Shown here in pieces: positions 35,341 to 44,091 of a DNA stretch of 64,000 bases. The notes under the pieces are model-generated. The model searched no databases. It was not told the origin of the DNA and saw only the letters and a list, made by a program, of their open reading frames with translations. How positions within the stretch are numbered: position 1 is the first letter of the stretch; the number at the start of each line of letters is the position of its first letter. The DNA comes from JACVRW01 sp963846505. Its GTDB lineage: Bacteria; Actinomycetota; Thermoleophilia; Solirubrobacterales; Thermoleophilaceae. The stretch covers positions 62,001 to 126,000 of the forward strand of contig CAWJWD010000004.1 in assembly GCA_963846505.1 (NCBI GenBank). The letters run 5' to 3'. Both the position numbers and the translations under genes were made by a program.

Positions 35341-36420
35341 CTACCTGACGTCGAAGCCCTCCCCCGACAGTCGCCCGATGTCGTTCGAGAGGCCCACGAG
35401 GAAGATCAGGATCACGAGCATGAAGCCCACCACGCCGGCGCGCTCCATGACGCTGAACGGCACCGGTCTGCCGCGTACCTTCTCGACGATCGCCCAGAAG
35501 ATGTGCCCGCCGTCGAGCGGCAGGAACGGAAACAGGTTCACGATCGCCAGCGACAGCGAGATGATCGCCAGGATGCCGACGACCTGCTCGAGGTCGTTGA
35601 GGATCGTCTGGCGGGTGACCTCGTACGAGCCGACGACGCCGCTGATCTCCTTGCGCTGCTCGGGATCGATCAGCCGCGCCGGCAGCTCCAGCGTCGCCTT
35701 GGTGATGAACCAGAAGCGGTCGGCGGTGACCGTGAAGGACTCGCCCACCGGCAGCGTGTCGCGCGGCCCGGGCGCGTACGAGAAGCCGAGCCGCATGCGC
35801 TTGGCGTCGGGGTCGTACACCGGGGTGATCTCGAACGTGCGGCGCCGGCCGTCGCGCTCGACGACGACCATGGCCGGCTCGGCGGCCTCGCAGCCCTTCG
35901 CGGGCGGACGCTGGACGCAGCGATGCGTCCCGACCTGGCGCAGCAGGCGCTCGGCGTCCCCGCGCACGCCGTCGACCGACACCAGCCGGTCTCCCGGCTT
36001 CAGCTCGGCGATCGCGGGATACCCCTTCTGGAGCGAGCCGACGCTGGTGCTGGTCGTCTGCGGGCCGATCAGCCAGAAGAAGACGAACAGCAGCACGAAG
36101 GCGAGCACGAGGTTCACGGCCGGGCCGGCGGCGATCACGACGATCCGCTTCCAGACCGGCTGCGCGTAGTAGGCCCGGGTGCGAACCTCGTCGGGGAGGT
36201 CCTCGCTCGGGTTCATGCCGCTGATCTTCACGTAGCCGCCGAAGGGCACCGAGCCGAGCGCGTACTCGGTCTCGCCGATCTTCTTCTTGGCCAGCAGCGG
36301 CGGGAAGAACAGCGAGAAGCGCTCGACGCGCATGCCGACCGCCTTGGCCGCGGTGAAGTGGCCGAGCTCGTGCAGGATGATCAGCAGCGCGAAGCCGACG
36401 AACGCGAGGATCCAGCTCAT
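35341..36420 (-). CDS. rseP: site-2 zinc metalloprotease (RIP protease)
   Basis: The 359-residue membrane protein has the zinc motif HELGH at residues 17-21 in the first helix. A PDZ domain follows (about 125-200, including LKPGDRLVSVDGV), then the second catalytic motif in NLFPFLPLDGGHIFW. It cleaves membrane-bound anti-sigma factors and signal-peptide remnants. A possible client, the anti-sigma-like protein, is encoded at 21.5 kb. A short insertion with two Cys (THRCVQRPPAKGCEA) lies in the PDZ region. It overlaps dxr by four bases. Confidence 0.93.
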   Translation of the reverse strand: MSWILAFVGFALLIILHELGHFTAAKAVGMRVERFSLFFPPLLAKKKIGETEYALGSVPFGGYVKISGMNPSEDLPDEVRTRAYYAQPVWKRIVVIAAGPAVNLVLAFVLLFVFFWLIGPQTTSTSVGSLQKGYPAIAELKPGDRLVSVDGVRGDAERLLRQVGTHRCVQRPPAKGCEAAEPAMVVVERDGRRRTFEITPVYDPDAKRMRLGFSYAPGPRDTLPVGESFTVTADRFWFITKATLELPARLIDPEQRKEISGVVGSYEVTRQTILNDLEQVVGILAIISLSLAIVNLFPFLPLDGGHIFWAIVEKVRGRPVPFSVMERAGVVGFMLVILIFLVGLSNDIGRLSGEGFDVR

Positions 36421-37550
36421 ACGACGACTCCGCGTGCCACGTCACGTGCCTCGGCGTCCGCCTTGTAGAGATCGGAGAAGTGCCGCACCGGCCGGGTCGG
36501 CAGCGCCTCCAGCGTGCCCTCGATCACGCGTGCGATGCCGTCGAACGGCAGCTCGCCGGCGAGGAAGGCGTGCACGGCGACCTCGTTGGCGGCGTTCAGC
36601 ACGCAGGGCGCGGTGCCGCCGGCCTCGCCAGCCGCGCGCGCGAGTCGCAGGCAGGCGAACGTCTCGAGGTCGGGCGCCTCGAAGGTCAGCGACCCCAGCT
36701 CGACGAGGTCGAGCGCCGGCACCGGGACGTCGGTGCGCACGGGGTAGTTGAGCGCGTAGGAGATCGGCACGCGCATGTCGGGGTAGCCGAGGTGCGCCAG
36801 CGAGGCGCCGTCGTTGAGGTGCACGAAGGCGTGGACGATCGACTGCGGGTGCACGACGACGTCGATCTGCTCGTAGGGCACGCCGAACAGGTGATGCGCC
36901 TCGATCAGCTCGAGGCCCTTGTTCATCAGCGTGGCCGAGTCGATCGTGATCTTGCCGCCCATGCTCCAGGTCGGATGCGCGAGCGCCTGCTCGCGCGTGA
37001 CGCCCTCCAGGTCCGTGCGCCCGCGGAAGGGGCCGCCGCTGGCGGTCAGCACGAGCCGCTCGACGGTGCCCGGCGCCTCGCCGGCCACGAGCTGGTGCAG
37101 CGCCGCGTGCTCGGAGTCGACCGGGATCAGCTGCGCGCCGGTCGCCTCGGCCAGCGCGGTCACGAGCTCGCCGCCGACCACGAGGCTCTCCTTGTTGGCC
37201 AGCGCCAGGTCGATGCCCTCCCCCAGCGCGGCGATCGTCGGGCCCAGGCCGGCGGAGCCCACGAGCGCGTTCAGGACGAGGTCGCAGTCGGTGTCGGTGA
37301 TCAGCGCGACGAGGCCCTCGGCGCCGCCGAGCACCTCCCCGTCGGTCCAGGCCTCCGCCGCCTTGGCCGCGGCGTCCTCGTCGGCGAGCGCGATGCGCTC
37401 GACGCCGAACCGCGTGGCCTGCTCGAGCAGGGGCTCCCAGCTCGTGCCCGCGCCCAGCGCGACGACCTCGAGGTCCGGATTGCGCTCCACCACGTCGAGC
37501 GCCTGGGTGCCGATCGAGCCGGTGGAGCCGACGATGACGATCCTGCGCAC
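36417..37550 (-). CDS. dxr: 1-deoxy-D-xylulose 5-phosphate reductoisomerase
   Basis: The 377-residue product has the NADPH loop GSTGSIG (8-14), LANKESLVVGG, the metal-binding IPVDSEHAALHQL and TASGGPFRGRT. It converts DXP to MEP, the committed step of isoprenoid synthesis. The GTG start has TAGACT seven bases upstream, so it is the first gene of the dxr-rseP-ligase-ispG unit. Confidence 0.95.
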   Translation of the reverse strand: MRRIVIVGSTGSIGTQALDVVERNPDLEVVALGAGTSWEPLLEQATRFGVERIALADEDAAAKAAEAWTDGEVLGGAEGLVALITDTDCDLVLNALVGSAGLGPTIAALGEGIDLALANKESLVVGGELVTALAEATGAQLIPVDSEHAALHQLVAGEAPGTVERLVLTASGGPFRGRTDLEGVTREQALAHPTWSMGGKITIDSATLMNKGLELIEAHHLFGVPYEQIDVVVHPQSIVHAFVHLNDGASLAHLGYPDMRVPISYALNYPVRTDVPVPALDLVELGSLTFEAPDLETFACLRLARAAGEAGGTAPCVLNAANEVAVHAFLAGELPFDGIARVIEGTLEALPTRPVRHFSDLYKADAEARDVARGVVV

Positions 37551-37557
37551 CGGCCCC

Positions 37558-37563
37558 AGTCTA
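37558..37563 (-). promoter_or_regulatory. -10-like TAGACT, seven bases before dxr
   Basis: The hexamer fits TANNNT and the seven-base gap leaves no ribosome binding site, so a leaderless dxr operon is likely. Confidence 0.55.
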
Positions 37564-37658
37564 GGGACGCCCTGTCACCGCCAGGTAACCGCCGCGAAGA
37601 CGCCGTCGGCCACCCACTGGGACGCCGGCGAGGTGCGCTCGAGCTGCTTGGACGGGCC

Positions 37659-37958
37659 TCACGGTCGTTCGAGGATCGAATGGTCGCCCACCCGTCGCCA
37701 GACGACGTGCGGCTCACCGCTTTGCCGTTCGGAGCCGTACTCGAACGTCGCCCTCCCGTCGGGAGCGAAGCTGAGCTCCCAGATGCCCGGGTGACCTTGC
37801 ACCCGCTTGACCCGCAGTCCAGGCGGGAAGGCCGTCGGCACGGACCGGAGTGCCTCCACGAAGTCGCGCCGAGCTCGGTCGAACGCGCGCTGCAGCTCCG
37901 GATCGAGCTTGCGGTACTCGCGTAGAACCGCAGGACGTACCTCGAATGTCGGGCTCAC
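37659..37958 (-). CDS. RelE/ParE-like toxin candidate
   Basis: The 99-residue basic product has the RelE/ParE strand pattern: LREYRKLDPELQRAFDRA (helices), LRVKRVQGHPGIWELSF, ATFEYG and the C-terminal VVWRRVGDHSIL. Toxins of this fold cut mRNA on the ribosome or poison gyrase. Key residues vary, so which type cannot be said. It starts with GTG five bases after the stop of the upstream small gene, the classic antitoxin-toxin order. Confidence 0.7.
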   Translation of the reverse strand: MSPTFEVRPAVLREYRKLDPELQRAFDRARRDFVEALRSVPTAFPPGLRVKRVQGHPGIWELSFAPDGRATFEYGSERQSGEPHVVWRRVGDHSILERP

Positions 37959-37963
37959 GGCGG

Positions 37964-38149
37964 TCAGCCGCTTGCACGTGCCGCGCGCTCGAACGCCTGG
38001 TCCTGCTCCGCTGCGCTCAGCGGACGGTCGGCGTACTGCGCCACGACGTCGTCGATCGTCTCGGGCCGTAGGACCAGCGTCCCATCCGGGCGCCGCTCCG
38101 AGACGACGTAGGAGCCTTCCAGGCCCGGCTCCTGAAGAGTGACCTTCAT
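37964..38149 (-). CDS. small antitoxin candidate
   Basis: The 61-residue acidic product sits directly upstream of the RelE/ParE-like gene. Its N-terminus is strand-like (MKVTLQEPGLEGSYVVSERRPDG) and its C-terminus is helical and acidic. No DNA-binding motif of known antitoxin families is obvious. GGAGG six bases before the ATG at 38149 fixes the start over an upstream in-frame GTG at 38161. Confidence 0.65.
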   Translation of the reverse strand: MKVTLQEPGLEGSYVVSERRPDGTLVLRPETIDDVVAQYADRPLSAAEQDQAFERAARASG

Positions 38150-38242
38150 GGGTTCCTCCACGCTTCGATTGTGTCACGGCCCTCAGCGGGCCACCACACG
38201 AAGGAGCGCTGCCGAGCGAAAGTTCGCCCCCCTACGATGCGC

Positions 38243-38647
38243 TCAGACGCCGGGCAGCTCGTCCGGCGCCTGGCGCTTGGCCAGGGCGCCGAAGCCGATT
38301 GCCATGCCGCCGTTGGCGACGCCCGCGAGGCGCAACATCCAGCGAGCGCGCTCGTCGTCGAATCCCGGTCCCTGCGCCCACAGCGCATCCGTCGCGAGCT
38401 CGGTGCCGCGCAGCCAGGCCAGCGCCCACCAGTCCTCGGGCTTGCCGCGGGTGGCGGCGACGGCGTGCGCCGCGGCGAAGGTCAGCCAGATCGGGCCGCA
38501 GCGCCGGAACAGCCACTGCGCGTCCTTGCTCGCGCTCCGATGGCCGAGCAGCTTCAGCCCGAGGGCGGGGCGCACGATCGCGGTCGTGCCGAGCGCGAGG
38601 TCGAAGGCGATCATGCCTGCGTTGAGCGTCTTGAGAGCCTTGATCAT
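38243..38647 (-). CDS. small hypothetical membrane-associated protein
   Basis: The 134-residue product has three or four moderately hydrophobic helices (about 6-30, 44-64, 72-84, 106-122) with an SxxDAQWLFRRCGPIWL segment. No family is recognised. Its start overlaps the cdsA stop by four bases, so it is the last gene of the rpsB-to-cdsA operon. Confidence 0.7.
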   Translation of the reverse strand: MIKALKTLNAGMIAFDLALGTTAIVRPALGLKLLGHRSASKDAQWLFRRCGPIWLTFAAAHAVAATRGKPEDWWALAWLRGTELATDALWAQGPGFDDERARWMLRLAGVANGGMAIGFGALAKRQAPDELPGV

Positions 38648-39474
38648 GCGTACCCCAGTCCGGTTGCTGCGTAGTAGCCGACGACGACGGTGAAGAACAC
38701 CGCGTCGAGCCTATCCAGAACCCCCCCGTGCGCGCCGAAGGCCTTGCCCGTGTCCTTGACCGCCAGGTCGCGCTTGAGCGCGGACTCGAACAGGTCCCCG
38801 ATCGGCGCCGCGAACGCGATCAGGGCGCCGATGACGAGCGCGTCGATGCCGCTCAGCCAGTCCTGGTAGAGCCCGGCGAACCAGAACGCCAGCGTCGCGC
38901 CGACGAAGCCGGCCAGCAGCCCCTCGAGCGTCTTGTTGGGACTGATCAACGGCGCGATCGGCGTGCGGCCGTACATGCGCCCGCCGAAGTAGGCGAACGT
39001 GTCGCCGAGGAAGGTCCCGATCAGCACGTCGATCAGCAGGCCGTCGCCGTGCGGGAGCTCGCGCAGCCAGACCGCGTGCACCATCGCGAGGCCGACCCAC
39101 AGCACTCCGAACAGGACCGCCGTGATCGCCCAGGCGATGTGCTCGCGCCGCGGGCGCAGCAGCGCGAACAGGAACGTGACCGGGATGGCGGCCACGAGCA
39201 CCATCACGACGTGGCGCTCTTCGCCGTAGAGCGCGACCACCAGCAGCGCCGCGAGCGTCAGGAAGCCGGCGATCGCCGGCGGACGCACGCGCCCCATCAG
39301 CGTGTACAGCTCCCCGAGCGCGATCACCCCGAGCACGAACAGGCCCGCGATGAAGATCTCGCCGCCGGCCGAGACGATCAGGATCGCGAAGATCGCGGCG
39401 GGAACCGCGACGATCACCCGCGGCAGCAGGTCCGAACCGGGGCTGCGCGGCTCCAGATCGCGCGCGTCGGGCAT
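38644..39474 (-). CDS. cdsA: phosphatidate cytidylyltransferase
   Basis: The 276-residue product has about eight membrane helices and the C-terminal CdsA signature (SALKRDLAVKDTGKAFGAHG, then GVLDRLDAVFF). It makes CDP-diacylglycerol from phosphatidate and CTP, the substrate of the PgsA-like enzyme at 27.7 kb. The ATG at 39474 follows the uppS stop by one base. Confidence 0.94.
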   Translation of the reverse strand: MPDARDLEPRSPGSDLLPRVIVAVPAAIFAILIVSAGGEIFIAGLFVLGVIALGELYTLMGRVRPPAIAGFLTLAALLVVALYGEERHVVMVLVAAIPVTFLFALLRPRREHIAWAITAVLFGVLWVGLAMVHAVWLRELPHGDGLLIDVLIGTFLGDTFAYFGGRMYGRTPIAPLISPNKTLEGLLAGFVGATLAFWFAGLYQDWLSGIDALVIGALIAFAAPIGDLFESALKRDLAVKDTGKAFGAHGGVLDRLDAVFFTVVVGYYAATGLGYA

Positions 39475-39475
39475 C

Positions 39476-40147
39476 TCAGCGCCTCCCGAAGCGGCGCTGG
39501 CGCGCGGCGAACTCCGCCAGTGACTCCTCGAGCGCCACGCGCGTGAAGTCGGGCCAGAGCTCGTCGCGGAAGACGAACTCCGAGTAGGCGACTTGCCAGA
39601 GCAGGTAGTTCGAGATGCGCTGCTCGCCGCTGGTACGGATGAGGAGGTCGGGATCGTGCATGTCGGGCGCGTAGAGGTGCCGGCGGAACTCTTCCTCGGT
39701 CTCCCCCGTGAAGCTTCGAGCCGCGTCGACGATCTCTGCCCTGCCGCCGTAGTCGAAGGCGACGAACAGGGTGATGCGCGCATTGTCGGCGGTCGTCGCC
39801 TCGGCCCACTCCATGCGCCGCAGCAGCTCGGGATCGAGCCGGTCACGTCGGCCGATGAAGCGCATGCGCACGCCCTGCTCGTGCAGCTCCGGCGTCTCGG
39901 CGTCGATGCGCTCGGCGAACATCGCCATCAGACCCGCGACCTCGTCGGGCGAGCGAGTCCAGTTCTCGGTCGAGAACGAGTAGACCGTCAGCTCCTCGAT
40001 GCCGAGCTCGACCGCGTCCTCGAGGCGCTCCTTGACGACGTCGGCGCCAGCCCGATGGCCCTCCAGCACCGGCAGGCCGCGCTGCTGTGCCCAGCGCCCG
40101 TTGCCGTCGGTGATGATGGCGACGTAGCGCGGCGCCTGGGCGCTCAC
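39476..40147 (-). CDS. uppS: isoprenyl (undecaprenyl) diphosphate synthase
   Basis: The 223-residue product has the catalytic block ITDGNGRWAQQRGLP (Asp14), YSFSTENWTRS, and the C-terminal LLIRTSGEQRISNYLLWQ with FRDELWPDF. It condenses isopentenyl diphosphate units into the C55 carrier for peptidoglycan. Actinobacteria may instead make C50 products, so chain length is open. The GTG start overlaps the frr stop (GTGA). Confidence 0.94.
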   Translation of the reverse strand: MSAQAPRYVAIITDGNGRWAQQRGLPVLEGHRAGADVVKERLEDAVELGIEELTVYSFSTENWTRSPDEVAGLMAMFAERIDAETPELHEQGVRMRFIGRRDRLDPELLRRMEWAEATTADNARITLFVAFDYGGRAEIVDAARSFTGETEEEFRRHLYAPDMHDPDLLIRTSGEQRISNYLLWQVAYSEFVFRDELWPDFTRVALEESLAEFAARQRRFGRR

Positions 40148-40713
40148 ACCTCGAGGATCTCTTGTTCCTTGCCCGCCAGCAGCGCGTCGATCTCGCCGAC
40201 CTGCGCGTCCGTGAGCTTCTGCAGCGCATCCTCGGCGCGGTGCTCGTCGTCGGAGCCGACCTCGCCCTCGGCCTTCAGCTCGCGCAGGTCGTGCATCACG
40301 TCGCGACGGATGTTGCGCACCGCCACGCGGCCCTGCTCGGCGATCCCGTGCACCACCTTGACGAGCTCTCTGCGGCGCTCCTCGGTCAGCTCGGGGATCG
40401 AGAGCCGGATGACGGTGCCGTCGTTGGACGGGGTCAACCCGACGTCCGACTCCAGGATCGACTTCTCGATCGCCTTGATCGAGTTCTTGTCGTAGGGCGT
40501 GATCGTCAGCAGGCGCGCCTCGCTGGCCGAGACCTGGGCCAGCTGGCGCAACGGCGTGACGGCGCCGTAGTAGTCGACCTCGATGCGGTCGAGCAGGTGC
40601 GGGGAGGCGCGGCCGGTGCGCACGGTCGTGAACTCGCCGCGCGTGGTCTCGACCGACTTGGTCATGCGTGCCTGCGCCTCTTCGAGGAAGTCCTTCAGCA
40701 CGTCGTCGTTCAT
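40144..40713 (-). CDS. frr: ribosome recycling factor
   Basis: The 189-residue product is full length, with the RTGRASPHLLDRIEVDYYG block, the SILESDVGLTPSNDGTVIRL region and the long C-terminal helix (RRRELVKVVHGIAEQGRVAVRNIRRD). It dismantles post-termination ribosomes with EF-G. The ATG start overlaps the pyrH stop (ATGA). Confidence 0.96.
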   Translation of the reverse strand: MNDDVLKDFLEEAQARMTKSVETTRGEFTTVRTGRASPHLLDRIEVDYYGAVTPLRQLAQVSASEARLLTITPYDKNSIKAIEKSILESDVGLTPSNDGTVIRLSIPELTEERRRELVKVVHGIAEQGRVAVRNIRRDVMHDLRELKAEGEVGSDDEHRAEDALQKLTDAQVGEIDALLAGKEQEILEV

Positions 40714-41432
40714 GCTGTCGCCACCACCGTCCCCACGCGTTCGCCGCAGACTATCCGGTCGATGTTCTGCTCGTCGTCCATGTTGAAGACGTGGATCGGC
40801 AGGCCGTTGTCCATGCACAGCGACAGCGCCGTCGAGTCCATCACGGCCAGCCGCTGCTCGATCGCCTGGCGATGTGTCAGCTCGGCGATGAACTGCGCGT
40901 CGGGGTCCGTGCGCGGGTCGGCTGTGTAGACGCCCTCGACGCCGTTCTTGGCCATCAGGATCGCCTCGGCGTGGATCTCCAGCGCTCGCAACGCGGCGGC
41001 CGTGTCGGTGGTGAAGAACGGGTTGCCGGTGCCGGCGGCGAAGATCACGATCCGTCCGCGCTCGAGGTGGCGCATCGCGCGCCGGCGGATGTAGGGCTCG
41101 GCGACCTCGGAGATCGTGATCGCCGACTGCACGCGCGTGACCGCACCGACCTTCTCCAGCGCGTCCTGCAGCGCAAGCGCGTTCAGCACCGTCGCCAGCA
41201 TGCCCATGTAGTCGCCGGTGGCGCGGTCCATGCCCGCCGCAGCGCCGGACAGGCCGCGGTAGATGTTGCCGCCGCCGACGACGATCGCGATCTCCACACC
41301 GCGATCGGCCGTCGTCTTCACCTGCCGCGCGATCGCGGCGATGCGCTCCGGGTCGGCCCCGTAGTCGAGGCTGCCCATCAGCGCTTCGCCGGAGAGCTTG
41401 AGCAGGATGCGCGTAAAGGCGGGTTCTGTCAC
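40710..41432 (-). CDS. pyrH: UMP kinase
   Basis: The 240-residue amino-acid-kinase fold starts ILLKLSGEALMG, with VVGGGNIYRG, GDYMGMLATVLNALALQ, GTGNPFFTTDTAAALRA and YTADPR. It phosphorylates UMP to UDP and is allosterically regulated by GTP and UTP in bacteria. GTG at 41432 overlaps the tsf stop (GTGA). Confidence 0.95.
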   Translation of the reverse strand: MTEPAFTRILLKLSGEALMGSLDYGADPERIAAIARQVKTTADRGVEIAIVVGGGNIYRGLSGAAAGMDRATGDYMGMLATVLNALALQDALEKVGAVTRVQSAITISEVAEPYIRRRAMRHLERGRIVIFAAGTGNPFFTTDTAAALRALEIHAEAILMAKNGVEGVYTADPRTDPDAQFIAELTHRQAIEQRLAVMDSTALSLCMDNGLPIHVFNMDDEQNIDRIVCGERVGTVVATA

Positions 41433-42041
41433 TCCTCGCCGATCTGGAAGCGCGCGAAGCGCCTGATCACGACGTTCTCGCCGGTGTCCGGCGGCCAACT
41501 CGGTGCGCAGCTCGCCGATCGTCTTGCCCTCGTGCTTGTCGGGGTTGACGTGCGCCTGGTCGAGCAGCACGACCTCCTCGTACCACTTGCGCAGCCGGCC
41601 CTCGACGATCTTCTCCTGCACCTGCTCGGGCTTGCCCTCGGTCGCGGCCTGCTCGCGCAGCACGCGCGCCTCGGCCTCGCGCTCGGCCTCCGGGATCTCC
41701 TCCTCGGAGACGTAGCGAGGCGCCGCGGCCGCGATGTGCAGGGCCACGTCGTAGGCGAACTCGGCGAACTTCTCGGTGCGAGCGACGAAGTCCGTCTCGC
41801 AGTCGATCTCGACCATCACGCCGATCTTGCCGCCGGCGTGGATGTAGCTGGCGACGATGCCCTCGCTGGCGGCGCGCTCGCCGCGCTTGGCAGCCGAGGC
41901 CTGGCCCTTCACGCGCAGGATCTCGATCGCCTTCTCGAGGTCGCCGCTGGCTTCTTGCAGCGCGGCCTTGCAGTCCATCATGCCCGCGCCGGTGCGGTCG
42001 CGGAGCGCCTTCACGTCGGAGGCGGAAATGGCGATGCTCAT
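41429..42041 (-). CDS. tsf: elongation factor Ts, one frameshift near the end
   Basis: The product is about 203 residues, the short EF-Ts form. The N-terminal UBA-like domain (DVKALRDRTGAGMMDCKAAL), the KRGERAASEG linker and VEIDCETDFVART are intact. A break near 41490 hides the conserved C-terminus, recovered in another frame as TGENVVIRRFARFQIGEE with TGA at 41429-41431. It exchanges GDP on EF-Tu. GAGGAG lies ten bases before the ATG. Confidence 0.93.
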
Positions 42042-42057
42042 CAGGACGGTCTCCTCG

Positions 42058-42975
42058 TCAGGATCGAACGTGCGGCGCTCGCGCGGCGCCGCGGCGGCCA
42101 CCTCGGGCCGGGTGCCGGGGGCGGTGGCGGGCTCGTCGGGCGAGAAGCCGGCCTCCTCGGCCTCGCGGCGGGCACGCTCCTCGGCCTCCTGGCGCTCCTT
42201 CTCCTCGGCCTCGCGCCGGGCGCGCTCCTCGGCCTCGCAGGCGCTCCTTCTCCTCGCGCTCGAGCCGGGCGGCCTCCTCCTGCTCGCGGAAGCGGGCGGA
42301 GTTGTCGGCCACGACGCAGGAGATCGCCTCGATGATGAGCTTGCAGGAGCGGATCGCGTCGTCGTTGCCGGGGACGACGTAGCTGACCGGGTCCGGGTCG
42401 CAGTTGGTGTCGACCAGGCCGATGATCGGGATCTTCAGCCGCACGGCCTCGCGCACGGCGATCGTCTCGGTCTTGAGGTCGACCACGAACATCGCGTCGG
42501 GCACGCGCTGCATGTCGCGCACGCCGCCGAGGTTCGTCAGCAGCTTGTCGCGCTCGTTGATCGCGCCGATGCGCTCGCGCACCGGCAGCAGGTCCATCGT
42601 GCCGCTCTCGGTCCACTCCAGCAGCTCGTGCAGGCGCGCGGTGCGCTTGGAGATCGTCTGGTAGTTCGTCAGCAGGCCGCCCAGCCAGCGCTGGTGCACG
42701 TACGGCATGCCGCAGCTCTCCGCGGCCTCCTTGATCGTGTCGCGCGCCTGCTTCTTGGTGCCGACGAACAGCACCGTGCCGCCGCGGCCGGCGATCTCGG
42801 CGGCGAACTCCTGCGCCTTGCGCAGCAGCCGCTCGGTCTTCTGCAGGTCGATGATGTGGATGCCGTCGCGCTCGCCGAAGATGAAGCGGCGCATCTTCGG
42901 ATTCCAGCGGCGCGTCTGGTGGCCGAAGTGCACTCCGGCTTCCAGCAGCTCCTTGATGCCAACGTCGGTGGCCAC
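42058..42975 (-). CDS. rpsB: 30S ribosomal protein S2, C-terminal extension frameshifted
   Basis: Residues 1-235 are a complete S2 (LLEAGVHFGHQTRRWNPKM, PGNDDAIRSCKLI). A C-terminal extension follows. In a frame one step away from about 42240 it reads as Glu/Ala/Arg heptads (EAEERARREAEEKERQ repeated), a clear helical coiled coil. The uncorrected frame gives an implausible Gly/Arg tail but ends at TGA 42058, 16 bases before tsf. The GTG start at 42975 has AAGGGAG upstream. Confidence 0.93.
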   Translation of the reverse strand: MATDVGIKELLEAGVHFGHQTRRWNPKMRRFIFGERDGIHIIDLQKTERLLRKAQEFAAEIAGRGGTVLFVGTKKQARDTIKEAAESCGMPYVHQRWLGGLLTNYQTISKRTARLHELLEWTESGTMDLLPVRERIGAINERDKLLTNLGGVRDMQRVPDAMFVVDLKTETIAVREAVRLKIPIIGLVDTNCDPDPVSYVVPGNDDAIRSCKLIIEAISCVVADNSARFREQEEAARLEREEKERLRGRGARPARGRGEGAPGGRGACPPRGRGGRLLARRARHRPRHPARGGRRGAARAPHVRS

Positions 42976-43102
42976 GTGATGCTCCCTTGATGGTTGTGGT
43001 GAGGCGAATGCCCGCCGGCTGCGCGCGGACCCGGGAGCTGTCCCGGGCAGGGCCGCGCCGCTTGTGCCGGCGGGGTTCGGTAGAGCGGTCGCGGCAAGGA
43101 TA
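42976..43102 (-). promoter_or_regulatory. rpsB promoter and 5' leader with hairpin
   Basis: A -10-like TATCCT (complement of 43097-43102) implies a leader of roughly 115 bases. It contains a CCCGGGA/TCCCGGG hairpin at 43030-43047. Ribosomal protein S2 often autoregulates through its leader, so this could be a binding site; no match to a known S2 leader was verified. Confidence 0.4.
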
Positions 43103-43122
43103 GCCGCCGTCCGAGAACGAGA

Positions 43123-43146
43123 CGGGGCGGCTCGAAAGCCGCCCCG
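43123..43146 (-). terminator. hairpin terminator after rluD
   Basis: A 10-bp perfect stem (CGGGGCGGCT/AGCCGCCCCG) closed by a CGAA tetraloop lies 11 bases past the rluD stop. On the minus strand TCTCGTTCT follows. Confidence 0.8.
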
Positions 43147-43156
43147 CTCGTATATC

Positions 43157-44091
43157 TCAGCCTCCGTCTGGCCCTCCGGAGACTGGCTCCCGTCTCGCTA
43201 CATCGAGCGCACGATGCAGATCGACGGGTGGTTTGGACTCGCACACGATTGCTGCCCCGGTCACGGGATGCCTAAACATCAGCTTCGAGGCGTGCAGGAA
43301 CTGGCGCTTCAGGCCGAGCCGACGCCCGCATGCGCCGCCGCCGTAGGGCGTGTCGCCGCAGACCGGATGGCCGATCGCGGCCATGTGCGCGCGGATCTGG
43401 TGCGTGCGGCCGGTGTCGAGCTCGACGCCGCAGCAGCGCCGTGCGCGCCAGGCGCTCGACGACCGTGAAGTGGGTCACCGCCTCGCGGGGGTTGTCGGTG
43501 TGGATCGACTGCAGCGCGCGACGGGCGCGGTCGCGGCCGAGCGGGGCGTCGATCGTGCCGCTGCTCGGCGTCGGGCTGGCCGCTGACGAGCGCCAGGTAC
43601 TCGCGGCTGCAGCGTCGCGCGCGCGCAGCTGCTGCTGCAGCGCGGCGTGCACGGGCTCGGACTTCGCGACGACCAGCAGCCCGGAGGTGTCGCGGTCGAG
43701 TCGGTGGACGATGCCTGCGCGCTCGGGATCGGGGCCGCCGGCGGCCCTGCCGGCGAGCGCCTCGGCGAGCGTCGTGCCCGCGTGGCCGGGCGCCGGGTGG
43801 GTGACCAGGCCCGCCGGCTTGTCGACGACGAGCAGGTCGTCGTCCTCGTAGACGACCTCGAAGGCGACCGGCGCGCGGCATGGCCCGCGGCTCGGGCTCG
43901 CTCGACGACGATCTTCCTCGCCCTCGGCGACGCGATGGTTCTTCGGCCGGGGCGCCGTCGACGGCGACCGCGCCGGCCTCGATCAGCCGCTGGGCGGCCG
44001 CGCGGGAGGGCGCTGCGTCGTGGTCGGCGAGGAAGGCGTCGAGCCGCGGCCCGCGTCGTCCTCGCTCGCCTCAAGGCGTTGCCGCGCTCAT
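43157..44091 (-). CDS. RluA/RluD-family 23S rRNA pseudouridine synthase, multiply frameshifted
   Basis: Reading across at least four breaks recovers an N-terminal S4-type RNA-binding segment (RLDAFLADHD). The catalytic core is GIVHRLDRDTSGLLVVAKS (Asp in HRLDRDTSG), then EYLALVSGQ, DTGRTHQIRAHM and GHPVCGDTPYGGG. The position beside lspA and the S4 domain favour RluD (U1911/1915/1917 of helix 69). The start is inferred as ATG 44091, overlapping the lspA stop as ATGA. The stop is at 43157. Confidence 0.82.
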
